64,000 nt of DNA from Peptoniphilaceae bacterium (GTDB lineage Bacteria > Bacillota > Clostridia > Tissierellales > Peptoniphilaceae), in contig JAQYPV010000011.1 of the NCBI GenBank assembly GCA_028726605.1, positions 1 to 64,000 of the forward strand. The letters run 5' to 3'. The first letter of the stretch is position 1, and each line of letters opens with the position of its first letter. Of this stretch, positions 6,937 to 15,028 are shown in pieces. The translations under genes were made by a program, and so were the position numbers. The notes below the pieces were generated by a model. That model searched no databases. It was not told where the DNA came from and saw only the letters and a list, made by a program, of their open reading frames with translations.

Positions 6937-8673
6937 TCAGTCCATCAAAGCATAGACATCCCAAAGCGTAAGCTCCGACTTGCAGGCATCCTCGATGGCC
7001 CTATGTCGCGTTTGCACAGCCGAAAGTGTTTCCGGATGAGTAATGATGTACGTTTCCTCTCCCTCCATCGACGCAAAGAGCCATTTGGCCACGTTATCAA
7101 TGGGGATTCCGGTTGTGATGTTGTGTTCGAGACGCCTTTGCGAGTCTTTGTAGTCTTCCGATGCATAGTGCTCCGGATCATTCGCAATCGCAAAACGCGC
7201 CGGACGATAGCTTTCCGAGTGGTGCAGGTTCGTTTGAATGAAGGCGGGACAGAACAGTGCCACTTTGATGTAATCAATGCCCGCAAGCTCAAGATACTGT
7301 TTGACACACTCTGTAACGGCCACTGTGCCATGTTTCGATGCGGAATAGGAGGGATTGAGGCCGAATCCCGGGATCAATCCTGCAATCGAGGATGTCGTGA
7401 TGATGTTGGCCTTGGTTTTCTGAGCGATCATGATCGGTAGGACTTCCTTCATATAATAGGTCTGACCGACCAGGTTGACTCCGATCACCCAATCCCAATC
7501 TTGATGGTGCAAATGCACGAGATCCTGTGATGTCGCTACACCGGCATTGTTGAAGAGAACATCGATTTGACCGTAGATCTCCTTGACTTTTTTGACACTT
7601 TCCACGACTTCTTCATAAACGGATGCGTCTGAATGAATGGCAAGCACTTCCGTTCCGCTTTTCTTCAGGTTCTCCGCAAATTCCTCCAAAGCCGTCTTGT
7701 CAATGTCCACAAGGGCGAGCTTCATCCCCTGCGCCGCAGCTTCTTCCGCAAACACCTTCCCGAATCCATGTGCGGCGCCTGTGACGAGAGCCACCTTCCC
7801 CTTGTAATCTACAGTGATGTTTCGGTGTTCAGCAGTTTCAAAATCCTTCTCGATGCCGTGATGGCGCATTTGAATTTTTTCCAGGAATTTAGGATGCGTC
7901 AACACGTACATCTGGTTCTGCTCGATGGCTTTAAAAAGACGGAAAGCAATGCCGTCCAGCGGAATGCCCGTCTGAATGGAGACGCTAAGAAAGTTCTGCA
8001 GCTTTTGATTCATCTCGGAATGATAGAACGGATCCTTTTCGTTTCGAAAGCGTTCCGGACGATGCCGTTCGTAGTGATGAAGATCCGTCTGTATGAAGCC
8101 CGGGCAGAAAACGGAAACGCCGATTGTATCGATGTGGTTACGCTTCAGATAAGCGCGTACATCCTCGGCTAAAGCGAGACTGGCGTGCTTGGTTGCCGCA
8201 TACGTCGTTCCGGTCGCGCCGCCATGCAAAATTCCCGCAATGGAAGATACTTCCATGATGTGTGCCGGCGTTTTCTGTTTGATCATGATCGGCAGCACTT
8301 CCATCAGCATATAGGCGTGCGCATTCAGGTTGATCGAAATCCCCCAATCGAAATCCCGTGCCGGCATATGTACAATGTCCCCTAGCGGGCAAACGCCCGG
8401 ATTGTTAAACAGCACGTCGATTTGACCGTACTTTTCCATGACAAGACCAACGGCTTTTTTGACGTTTTCATAGATGGAAAGATCCGTAGCGACCGTCATG
8501 ACGTCGTTCACACCCTGTTGGCGCAAAAGCACCTTTACGCCTTCAATATCAGCTTGATCTATGTCGAGCAAAGCCACCTTCATTCCTCGTCGTGCCGCTT
8601 CCAATGCAAAGGCTTTGCCGAATCCGTTTCCCGCACCCGTAACTAATGCCACCTTACCGCTAAATTGGTCCAT
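6937..8673 (-). CDS. tandem double short-chain dehydrogenase/reductase
   Basis: The ATG at 8673 (AAAGGAGA upstream) yields 578 residues made of two full SDR units. Unit 1 has TGAGNGFG (12-19), NNPG (90-93), Ser143/144, Tyr158 and Lys162. Unit 2 has TGAAHGFG (298-305), NNAG (375-378), Ser428/429, Tyr443 and Lys447. Each unit ends with a similar segment (MYVLTHPKFLEKIQMRHHGI against TYIITHPETLSAVQTRHRAI), so the gene arose by in-frame duplication. The Pro in NNPG is an unusual replacement in unit 1. SDRs oxidise or reduce alcohols and ketones with NAD(P); the acidic DID after the second strand favours NAD. It is first in the operon, ahead of the decarboxylase and the enoate reductase. Confidence 0.9.
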   Translation of the reverse strand: MDQFSGKVALVTGAGNGFGKAFALEAARRGMKVALLDIDQADIEGVKVLLRQQGVNDVMTVATDLSIYENVKKAVGLVMEKYGQIDVLFNNPGVCPLGDIVHMPARDFDWGISINLNAHAYMLMEVLPIMIKQKTPAHIMEVSSIAGILHGGATGTTYAATKHASLALAEDVRAYLKRNHIDTIGVSVFCPGFIQTDLHHYERHRPERFRNEKDPFYHSEMNQKLQNFLSVSIQTGIPLDGIAFRLFKAIEQNQMYVLTHPKFLEKIQMRHHGIEKDFETAEHRNITVDYKGKVALVTGAAHGFGKVFAEEAAAQGMKLALVDIDKTALEEFAENLKKSGTEVLAIHSDASVYEEVVESVKKVKEIYGQIDVLFNNAGVATSQDLVHLHHQDWDWVIGVNLVGQTYYMKEVLPIMIAQKTKANIITTSSIAGLIPGFGLNPSYSASKHGTVAVTECVKQYLELAGIDYIKVALFCPAFIQTNLHHSESYRPARFAIANDPEHYASEDYKDSQRRLEHNITTGIPIDNVAKWLFASMEGEETYIITHPETLSAVQTRHRAIEDACKSELTLWDVYALMD

Positions 8674-8904
8674 TTTGTCTCCTTTCTTTACAATACTGTG
8701 TTCCATCCAACCGTTGTGTTTTGATCACTTCCTCTCCGTTCGCAAAAAGCTATAGAATCGCTCGATAACCTCCTTCCTCTTGTGGTCGATGCCGATATTG
8801 CGCTTGACATACGGTGATGGATTTCTCTATGAAGGCGACGAACCCCCTCCTCAATTGCGATATCGTTTTTCTATAATCTTTATATAGTGAGTGAGTCTTT
8901 TGTT

Positions 8905-8913
8905 ATTATACCA
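8905..8913 (-). promoter_or_regulatory. extended -10 promoter of the reductase operon
   Basis: On the minus strand TGGTATAAT is a perfect extended -10 (TGnTATAAT). The -35 region is weak. It would give a leader of about 220 bases before the double dehydrogenase start at 8673. Confidence 0.45.
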
Positions 8914-8919
8914 TACATG

Positions 8920-9379
8920 ATGGAAAAATATCAGAAAAAAACCTTTTCTCGATTCCGCCTCTTCGTTTTCATTGCGAAAAGCGCGGAAAACGACCCGAGT
9001 CAGGAATGCCGCACTTTTTACGCGCTGAGCTTGCGTGCACATCCGCCGCTTCCATCGAATTCGTCATACGCATCAGATTTCGCTCAGCATTCCTCTGTAG
9101 AAGACAGCTTTCCCATCAGATCTTTCTTGAAATCCTTTCTTCATACTTTCTTCGTATTCGCATAGGAAATCTTTTATAGAAACTCTTTTCCGGCTATCCT
9201 CTGTCATGACATGCGATCCGCAGGTTTCATTTTTGATCCGAATTCTTACTTTCCTAAGATATTGACGGCATATCGTCGAACCGGCGGAGCATCGTTGAAT
9301 CCTTGACTTCCAATGGCGTTTTGTTTCCCGCAATGGCAATGAGAGGGTGCACTGCCATCGAAGTACAATTCGGGTGAGG
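8920..9379. other. intergenic stretch without a supported gene
   Basis: Open frames exist on both strands, but none has a ribosome site or recognisable protein features. The composition suggests decayed mobile DNA next to the element at 9380. Confidence 0.5.
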
Positions 9380-9516
9380 TGTACATTTGTAAATGATGTG
9401 TTTTTGCTATACTGGTTGTCATAGAGAGAATCCTTTCTTTGTTTGGTTGATACTTTCATTGTATCGGATTTCTCTCTATTTTTTTCTTCTTGGTCTCACA
9501 TCAATTGTATCTCTAC
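9380..9516. repeat. MITE-like element or insertion-sequence scar
   Basis: The left end (9380-9400) is identical to 2840-2860. The right end read in reverse from about 9516 shares a TGTA start and a TGATGTG core, and 9490-9503 is the exact inverse of 2854-2867. The roughly 137 bases between the ends carry no gene. This fits a small non-autonomous element or an internally deleted insertion sequence. From 9517 to 9908 I see no supported gene. Confidence 0.45.
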
Positions 9517-9908
9517 AGGAGAGATGCAAGATGGCGTGCCCAAAGGGATGCAGAAAGCACTTTCTTCATTAAAATTTAAAAGGAAGAGAGAAGCCAAAAG
9601 ATCTCTTCATTATTGTTTTTCTCCTTTACTATGTTTGCGTTAGCTTATAGAAATCGGGTAATAGAGGCATGGAAAGGACAGATTATACACAGTTACAATC
9701 ACAGGCGAATTCAAATTGTGGAGTCATCCTTCAGTCAATACAGGAATTCATCCGGTTCATTCTCAGAGAGCATCCGTCTTTGGGGATTTTTCTTTGCGCA
9801 GACGGAAGAGATGAAAAACACGGGATATGTATTTCCATCTTGTGTGGAATTTAGGAAGATACGGGAGATTCGAAATCATCAGGCACATAAGTACTAGTTA
9901 GGGGGGGA

Positions 9909-10865
9909 ATGTTACAAAAAATTGATAACCGCAAGGTAGCTATCGTTGGCTGCGGATTTGTAGGCTCTTCTTCTGCCTTTGCTTTGATGCAGAGCGGCCT
10001 TTTTTCAGAAATTGTTCTTGTAGATGTCAATCATGATAAGGCGGAGGGCGAGGCTCTAGATATTTCTCACGGGACACCTTTTGCAACGGGGCAGGTCAAG
10101 GTGCGCGCAGGAGAATACGATGATATCATGGATGCCGCTGTTGTTGTCGTGACGGCGGGAGCCGCTCAAAAACCCGGAGAGACTCGATTGGATCTGGTGC
10201 ATAAAAATATACACATCTTTGAAAGTATTATTCCAAAGTTCAAGGAACATGATTATCAAGGCATACTTCTGATTGTCTCCAATCCTGTTGACATTCTCAC
10301 GCTCGCCGCACAAAGGATGTCGGGAATGCCTGAAAATCGGGTGATCGGCTCGGGAACGGTGCTTGATACCGCACGTCTCAAGACAATTCTGGGAGAACAT
10401 TTAGAGGTGGATAGCCGAAGCGTGCACTCCTTTATCATCGGTGAACATGGAGACAGTGAAATTGTCGCATGGAGCAGTACCAATGTCTCGGGAATTCCTC
10501 TGGATGATTTTTGTGAGATGCGCGGACATTTCGAGCACGCAGAGTCAATGAAGCGGATTGCAGATGATGTCAGAAGCAGCGCTTATGAGATCATCGAAAA
10601 GAAGAATGCTACGTATTACGGTATTGCCATGTCGGTCGTTCGCATTTGCCGTGCCATTGTGATGAATGAAAAATCCATTCTTTCGGTATCTACGATGATG
10701 CATGGCGAATATGGCATTGAAGGGATTGCACTCAGCATGCCTGCCATTGTAGGCGAGAACGGTGTGGAAGTGCATGTGCCCATTCCCTTGAATGATGAGG
10801 AACGGGCAAATCTGAAAAGGTCGGCGCAGGCGTTAAAAAAAATCGCCGATGAAGCGGGATTATAA
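9909..10865 (+). CDS. ldh: L-lactate dehydrogenase
   Basis: The 318-residue protein has the NAD fold VAIVGCGFVGSS (9-20), the acidic residue after strand two (LVDVNHDKAEGE), the substrate loop GAAQKPGETRLDLV, whose Gln selects pyruvate over oxaloacetate and whose Arg contacts substrate, and the catalytic histidine motif IGEHGDSE. It reduces pyruvate to L-lactate and regenerates NAD+ during fermentation in the cytoplasm. A run of seven G (9901-9907) acts as ribosome site. It is a single gene that converges on the lgt gene with a six-base overlap of the 3' ends. Length and motifs are normal. Confidence 0.96.
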   Translation: MLQKIDNRKVAIVGCGFVGSSSAFALMQSGLFSEIVLVDVNHDKAEGEALDISHGTPFATGQVKVRAGEYDDIMDAAVVVVTAGAAQKPGETRLDLVHKNIHIFESIIPKFKEHDYQGILLIVSNPVDILTLAAQRMSGMPENRVIGSGTVLDTARLKTILGEHLEVDSRSVHSFIIGEHGDSEIVAWSSTNVSGIPLDDFCEMRGHFEHAESMKRIADDVRSSAYEIIEKKNATYYGIAMSVVRICRAIVMNEKSILSVSTMMHGEYGIEGIALSMPAIVGENGVEVHVPIPLNDEERANLKRSAQALKKIADEAGL

Positions 10866-11633
10866 CCTCGCTTTTTCTTTATGATGGTTTTCTTTACAGA
10901 AGAAAAACAGAGAGATAAAAAAGAGAATCATGCTTACATATTGTGACGTGGAAAGGCCAAGGAGCAGTCCACGCTCAGCATCATAGCGGAAAAATTCTAT
11001 CAAGAAGCGAATCCAAGCATAGCAAATAATGTAGAGTGAAAATATACCGGTTGTTTTCTTTTTTTTCAAAAGAAGGTAAAAAAGTACAAAAGAAAGTATC
11101 AGATTGCATGCGGATTCTATGAGTTGTATAGGCAATAGAGACACATCGTGCATAGGATGAGTTGGATCCGTATAAATAACGTGAAAATGAGGAAAGTTTA
11201 CAGGAATTCCAAAGCAGCAACCTCTAATATAACATCCGATTCTGCCAATTGCATGCATAAGAGGAAAGGTAGGTGCAACTATGTTCATTAATTTCATATA
11301 GGGGATTTTATGGACTTTTTGACAGAAAAATAGTCCGAGCATTCCGCCTAATATGCCCCCGTAAAAAACAAAACCACCTGAAAGCAGGGCGGAAAAATAC
11401 CTTGCGTCTGAAATAAATCGCCACCAATCGATTGTGCGGATATTGATCAGCAAATATAGTACTTTAGCCCCCAATAAGCCGAAGAGAAAGACATAGGCGA
11501 AATAGAGAAAAAAATCATCCCACAAGATATGAAATTGTTTTGTAAGCCATAGAGAGATAAGTATGCCTATTGTGATAGCCAGACATATGAGAAATCCATA
11601 TATGGAGATTTGTAAATGAAAAAGCGATGACAT
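10860..11633 (-). CDS. lgt: prolipoprotein diacylglyceryl transferase (Lgt)
   Basis: The 257-residue, multi-helix membrane protein contains the Lgt signature HAIGRIGCYIRGCCFG and the later conserved segment RFLIEFFRYDAERGLLLGLS with catalytic and phosphatidylglycerol-binding arginines. Lgt attaches diacylglycerol to the lipobox cysteine of prolipoproteins at the membrane. The protein is slightly short, and Cys replaces the Asn usually seen after GRxG, so it may be a second, specialised copy. It overlaps the end of ldh in convergent orientation and lies downstream of a DUF4190-like gene, with a terminator between them. Confidence 0.88.
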   Translation of the reverse strand: MSSLFHLQISIYGFLICLAITIGILISLWLTKQFHILWDDFFLYFAYVFLFGLLGAKVLYLLINIRTIDWWRFISDARYFSALLSGGFVFYGGILGGMLGLFFCQKVHKIPYMKLMNIVAPTFPLMHAIGRIGCYIRGCCFGIPVNFPHFHVIYTDPTHPMHDVSLLPIQLIESACNLILSFVLFYLLLKKKKTTGIFSLYIICYAWIRFLIEFFRYDAERGLLLGLSTSQYVSMILFFISLFFFCKENHHKEKARL

Positions 11634-11663
11634 GGAATCTTCTTTCTATTAGAATTTTGAAAA

Positions 11664-11695
11664 GAGAAATTGTGCGTGAAAACGCACAATTTCTC
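11664..11695 (-). terminator. terminator after the DUF4190-like gene
   Basis: Fourteen-base arms (11664-11677 and 11682-11695) pair perfectly around a GAAA loop. On the minus strand the stem is followed by TTTT. It lies just past the stop at 11718 and ahead of lgt. Confidence 0.75.
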
Positions 11696-11717
11696 GGAAA
11701 TAATCAAATAATTGTAA

Positions 11718-11990
11718 TTACAGATGAAAAGAATTGAGAGCGGCGCCTGTGCCGGCAACAAGTGCAACGCAAGCTATATAGAACATTAAGCTCAAGACCG
11801 TTCCAATAATAGAGAGAATCAGTCCTGCGGTAGCCATATTATCATGCTGCCCAAGTTCGTTTGCTTTCTTTCGAGCTAGAGCAGAAAGAATAATGCCAAC
11901 TATGCCTACAATTGGTCCAGCCATTCCCATTCCTGGAATAAAGACAATAATGATCGCTAAGATTCCTAGTACAAGTCCAGCAGTGCCCAT
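11718..11990 (-). CDS. small DUF4190-like membrane protein
   Basis: Ninety residues with two to three membrane helices (LVLGILAIIIVFIPGMGMAG; GLILSIIGTVLSLMFYIACV) and a central basic/polar loop ARKKANELGQ. The GLxLGIxAI...GPIVGIVGIILS pattern is typical of DUF4190 proteins of unknown function found near stress or secretion genes. AGGAGG precedes the ATG (RBS complement 11995-12000). It has its own terminator and so is probably monocistronic. Confidence 0.7.
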   Translation of the reverse strand: MGTAGLVLGILAIIIVFIPGMGMAGPIVGIVGIILSALARKKANELGQHDNMATAGLILSIIGTVLSLMFYIACVALVAGTGAALNSFHL

Positions 11991-12020
11991 AAGTACCTCC
12001 TAATTTTTATTTGATATTAA

Positions 12021-12041
12021 TTATATATATATATATATATT
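12021..12041. repeat. TA dinucleotide run
   Basis: About ten consecutive TA steps lie upstream of the DUF4190-like gene (minus strand). A run like this could vary in length and so alter the promoter spacing of that gene; this is inference only. Confidence 0.6.
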
Positions 12042-12106
12042 GCAAGGATTATGCAAAGTAAGTTGGTGTAAAAATAAACGAGCCACTTGGCCCTTTTCGT
12101 ATAATT

Positions 12107-12122
12107 TTGTTAACCATAACAA
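12107..12122. promoter_or_regulatory. palindromic operator-like site (Rex-like)
   Basis: TTGTTA-ACCA-TAACAA, extended to 20 bases by flanking T and A runs, lies about 95 bases upstream of the FNR-type flavoprotein. It resembles the redox repressor Rex site but is two bases shorter than the usual 18-mer. Confidence 0.3.
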
Positions 12123-12216
12123 AAAACTGAGTTTTTATATTATTATTCAAATTGTCGCAAAAGGGTAGAAAAAAAAATAAATAAGGAAAAATCTTTTAGA
12201 ACCAAAGGAGATCGTT

Positions 12217-12906
12217 ATGCAATTTTTCGATACAAAAATCATTAAAATCGTTCAGGAAACCAGTGACACATGGAGTTTTCAATTGGAGATTCCTGAAAAT
12301 ATGGAATGGACTGCAGGACAGCATGCGATCTTCCGTCTTCCCGATGCAAAATTGAACGAAGGAGACAAGCCACAACGTGTCTTTTCGGTCGCATCAGCGA
12401 TGGAGGACGGCTTCATTCAGTTCACAACACGCATTGCAGATCCGCATTCATCTTATAAGGAAAATCTTTTGCAGGCAAAAGTAGGGGATATGGTACAAAT
12501 GACACAACCGACGGGCTCATTTACTCTTCATGAGGATACGGAAAGGTCGGTAGTGATTGCAGGCGGAATCGGGATCACACCGATTCGCTCCATTTTGCGT
12601 CATTGGCAGCATCATAATCGTCCGGAGCATTTGATTACCGTCTATTACTCGGATGATCGCGGAGAGTTTGCATATAAAGAGGCATTTGAGCAAATTCAAG
12701 GCGCGATGGACAATTTGGATTTTCATTATATTTCGGATCGCAATGAGTTTATGGAGAAGGTCAATTCCTATGCAAAAGAACATCAAAACAAGGCGGAGTA
12801 TCTTGTAGCGGGTTCGCCGGGTATGAATCGTGCCTTTAGCGAGACTCTGGAAAAGCTCGGCATTGAAAAAGACAATATTAAACTCGATAATTTTGTAGGC
12901 TATTGA
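12217..12906 (+). CDS. FNR-type FAD/NAD(P)-binding oxidoreductase
   Basis: The 229-residue protein has the ferredoxin-reductase layout: an N-terminal FAD barrel with RVFSVAS (the RxYS-type isoalloxazine motif), a pyrophosphate segment, then a nucleotide-binding half with AGGIGITPIRSIL and the closing VAGSPGMNRAF. It lacks an iron-sulfur domain, so it would pass electrons between NAD(P)H and a separate carrier such as a rubredoxin or ferredoxin. AAAGGAG precedes the ATG. It is monocistronic between a palindromic operator-like site and a strong terminator. The physiological partner is not evident. Confidence 0.88.
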   Translation: MQFFDTKIIKIVQETSDTWSFQLEIPENMEWTAGQHAIFRLPDAKLNEGDKPQRVFSVASAMEDGFIQFTTRIADPHSSYKENLLQAKVGDMVQMTQPTGSFTLHEDTERSVVIAGGIGITPIRSILRHWQHHNRPEHLITVYYSDDRGEFAYKEAFEQIQGAMDNLDFHYISDRNEFMEKVNSYAKEHQNKAEYLVAGSPGMNRAFSETLEKLGIEKDNIKLDNFVGY

Positions 12907-12923
12907 TTTTCCTCGTACAGAAA

Positions 12924-12960
12924 ATAAGAGCCGCAGGTTTCGCAAAACCGCGGCTCTTAT
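12924..12960 (+). terminator. strong bidirectional terminator
   Basis: ATAAGAGCCGC (12924-12934) pairs with GCGGCTCTTAT (12950-12960), and the inner GGTTT/AAAACC extends the stem. T-rich sequence follows on both sides. Confidence 0.85.
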
Positions 12961-12978
12961 TTTATATATCATGCGTTC

Positions 12979-13125
12979 TTATCGAAGAGATGCTTCTCTG
13001 ATAGAGCGGTGCATGATAACGAGTTTTTTTCGGCTGTTTTTTCCATACTCCATCGCACGAACCGGACAATGATTGATGCTGGCCATACAGTGCGTGCAAT
13101 GTTCTCCCCATACGGAAGAGCCGTT
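12979..13125 (-). pseudogene. C-terminal fragment of an EFR1-type ferredoxin
   Basis: Reading leftwards, one frame encodes VWGEHCTHCMASINHCPVRA then MEYGKNSRKK and a stop at 12979. This is the second 4Fe-4S motif and the basic tail of the EFR1-family flavodoxin-ferredoxin proteins. The third cluster cysteine is replaced (CMAS instead of CMAC), and the whole N-terminal flavodoxin part is missing; homology ends abruptly near 13125. It is a truncated remnant. Confidence 0.5.
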
Positions 13126-13138
13126 TTGGAGGCGAAAC

Positions 13139-13363
13139 GTTAGCTACCGGGGATCGGGGTCGGGAGACCTTACCATTGACCAGGGGGATTGGGAACACTT
13201 TACTATTAATCGTTCCGGAGTCGGCAATGTGAAAGCCGGGAATGTAACGACAAAAGAACTGGATTACACCTTGTCCGGACATTCAAGGGTTGTAATCGGT
13301 CGGGTACTGGGGCCTTCCAGAGAACGGGTCTCCCCATTTCGTTCACTGAAAATCTTAGCGTGA
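13139..13363 (+). pseudogene. fragment of a DUF2807/GIN-domain surface protein
   Basis: The frame reads SGSGDLTIDQGDWEHF, then GVGNVKAGNV and DYTLSGHSRVVIGRV, the beta-helix repeat style of putative auto-adhesin (head GIN) domains. There is no start with a ribosome site; the upstream part of the frame lies over the EFR1 fragment on the opposite strand. Only about 65 residues of an expected 150 or more survive. It marks the junction of two unrelated fragments at about 13130. Confidence 0.4.
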
Positions 13364-13390
13364 AAATAAGAGCAGCAATACCTTAAAATA

Positions 13391-13440
13391 GCCGCCTGAA
13401 GCCGAGTGCTCTACCGAGACATTCGGTCTCGGGCGGTTTT
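13391..13440 (+). terminator. terminator-like hairpin
   Basis: CCGAGAC (13414-13420) pairs with GTCTCGG (13426-13432), with an outer CCGCC/GGCGG pairing and TTTTCTT afterwards. Confidence 0.65.
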
Positions 13441-13535
13441 CTTAACCAGTTTTTAATTTGCATTTAAGGAAGTCTTGTTTAAAATTAAAAAGAAAAAGCG
13501 AGTCCGGTCCCGTGACGGTGTCGAGGAGGATTAAG

Positions 13536-14708
13536 TTGGACATCCTAAATTCAACCAAAGAATTAAACCATGTGCAGTACTTTTCTGTCGTGGAGAGAAT
13601 GTACAATCAAAACAGCGTTGAAGAGATGAAAAACTATGCCGGCTTTTCGCAAGTCGAGCGCTTCCGTAAAGAATTGGAGACCTTGGGTCGATTCGGCCTA
13701 CATAAGCATCTGGATATCACCCTGGATCGGTCCGATGGCGAGGACTTTGCGGCTTCGAAATATTCGGACGGTAAGGTCGATTTAATTTACTCGGTGTCCA
13801 ACACTTCTATTAATGAAACCTATTTAAACCAAGAAAATAGAAAGCGCCATAGGCGGAAAATCAAACACGCTTTTGTTATCAGCACGGCCATCAAGTCCAA
13901 CAAGACCTTGCGCTACGATGCCGAAAATCCTCCGCACTGCATGAACTGCGGAGCACCCATGGAAGCCCAGGGTGACAAATACCATTGTGACTATTGCGAT
14001 ACTTGGTATGTCGCCGAGGCTTATAAATATTTATTGACCCGATTTTTTATCGACCCTGTTTTCAAACATCGTCGTTATGTTTTTTTGTTCTTTCTTTTTC
14101 TTTTTATTCTGGGAGTCATACCGCAAAGCGGCTTAGTCGATACCAAGCAGTGGGAAAAGATTTCCATCGTAATGACCATGGGCGTTTCAGTCATCCTGGT
14201 TGCTCTCTTCTTTGTGGCATTGGGGATAGGTTTGTATAAACTCTTTAAGGAGAAGATCCTCTTACGAAAAATCCGCCACCATGACCCGCACTTTTCTAAG
14301 GAGAGTTTTACCTCCAGGGCTAATGACCTCTTGGGTATGCACCCGGAAATCATTCTAAAAGAAAACGACAATGGCAAGCAAGGTGTTATCTGTCGCAGTA
14401 TCCAGGAGCTCCAGTTAACGAATTATGAGAGAAAAGGCAACTGGGAGTTCGTGGAATTTACCGGCAAGGCCGATGTCCTCTACCTGGACGGTTCCGAGCA
14501 AACGGTCCGTCTCAAAGATCAGATGGACAAGTTCGCGCTCCGTCTAGGGAGAATCTATGGTACCCTGACCCCGGTCCACTACGCTCCGGACCAATTTACC
14601 TGCCAAAATTGCGGCAGTCATGAAATTGTCGAACATGAAGGTGTCCAAGTTTGCAGTTATTGTCAAACTGAACGACCCCTAGAAACAATCGATTGGGTCA
14701 TCGCGTAA
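13536..14708 (+). CDS. zinc-ribbon membrane protein with two helices and a Tim44-like tail
   Basis: I chose the TTG at 13536 because GAGGAGG (13522-13528) precedes it; the frame is open further upstream from a TTG at 13458 without a ribosome site. The 390 residues show a charged N-terminal domain (1-125), a zinc ribbon CMNCG...CDYC (about 134-155), two membrane helices (YVFLFFLFLFILGVI; VSVILVALFFVALGIGLY), a soluble C-terminal domain of about 115 residues whose helical start and FTGKADVLYLDG strands recall Tim44-like/NTF2-like folds, and a second ribbon CQNCG...CSYC near the end. No function is known. The ribbon-helix-ribbon layout suggests a membrane-anchored binding protein. The Tim44 resemblance is a guess. 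Confidence 0.7.
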   Translation: MDILNSTKELNHVQYFSVVERMYNQNSVEEMKNYAGFSQVERFRKELETLGRFGLHKHLDITLDRSDGEDFAASKYSDGKVDLIYSVSNTSINETYLNQENRKRHRRKIKHAFVISTAIKSNKTLRYDAENPPHCMNCGAPMEAQGDKYHCDYCDTWYVAEAYKYLLTRFFIDPVFKHRRYVFLFFLFLFILGVIPQSGLVDTKQWEKISIVMTMGVSVILVALFFVALGIGLYKLFKEKILLRKIRHHDPHFSKESFTSRANDLLGMHPEIILKENDNGKQGVICRSIQELQLTNYERKGNWEFVEFTGKADVLYLDGSEQTVRLKDQMDKFALRLGRIYGTLTPVHYAPDQFTCQNCGSHEIVEHEGVQVCSYCQTERPLETIDWVIA

Positions 14709-14854
14709 TATAACCTGATTTTAATCTCATTCTAAGAAACTTCTAAATTTGACTGGTACGGCGATTTGTAGAGTGAAATGAAATCAAAAAGGTTCTCAGA
14801 AATTCTGTACAATGTTAATGTAACAAACACCCGTCTTTGACAGTTTAGCGCAAT

Positions 14855-14904
14855 AAAAAAACCTGGATAAGCCTATGTTATAAGGCAATCCAGGGTTTTG
14901 TTTT
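14855..14904 (+). terminator. terminator-like hairpin
   Basis: AAAACCTGGAT pairs with ATCCAGGGTTTT (one bulge), followed by GTTTTAGGTTT. The rest of 14709-15028 holds no gene that I can support. Confidence 0.6.
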
Positions 14905-15028
14905 AGGTTTTAGTTCGTAGCTATTAACTACTTTTTACTCTTGGTGATCATCTTTCTCATCGCTTGATGTGAAACAATTTTAAAATCGGTCCTTTCTCCG
15001 GGCGGGGCTGCGCCGTCCGGCAAAACAA

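Noticed and set aside
3938..8673. A complete bile-acid 7-dehydroxylation (bai) operon
   Set aside because: Only the reductase resembles BaiCD/BaiH; BaiB, BaiE, BaiF and BaiG counterparts are absent and an ADC-like protein is present instead.
9073..9459. 128-codon leftward frame as a transposase
   Set aside because: Its composition does not match any transposase catalytic motif; no DDE or HUH signature is visible.
9613..9897. Rightward open frames before ldh
   Set aside because: No ribosome site and no protein-like features.
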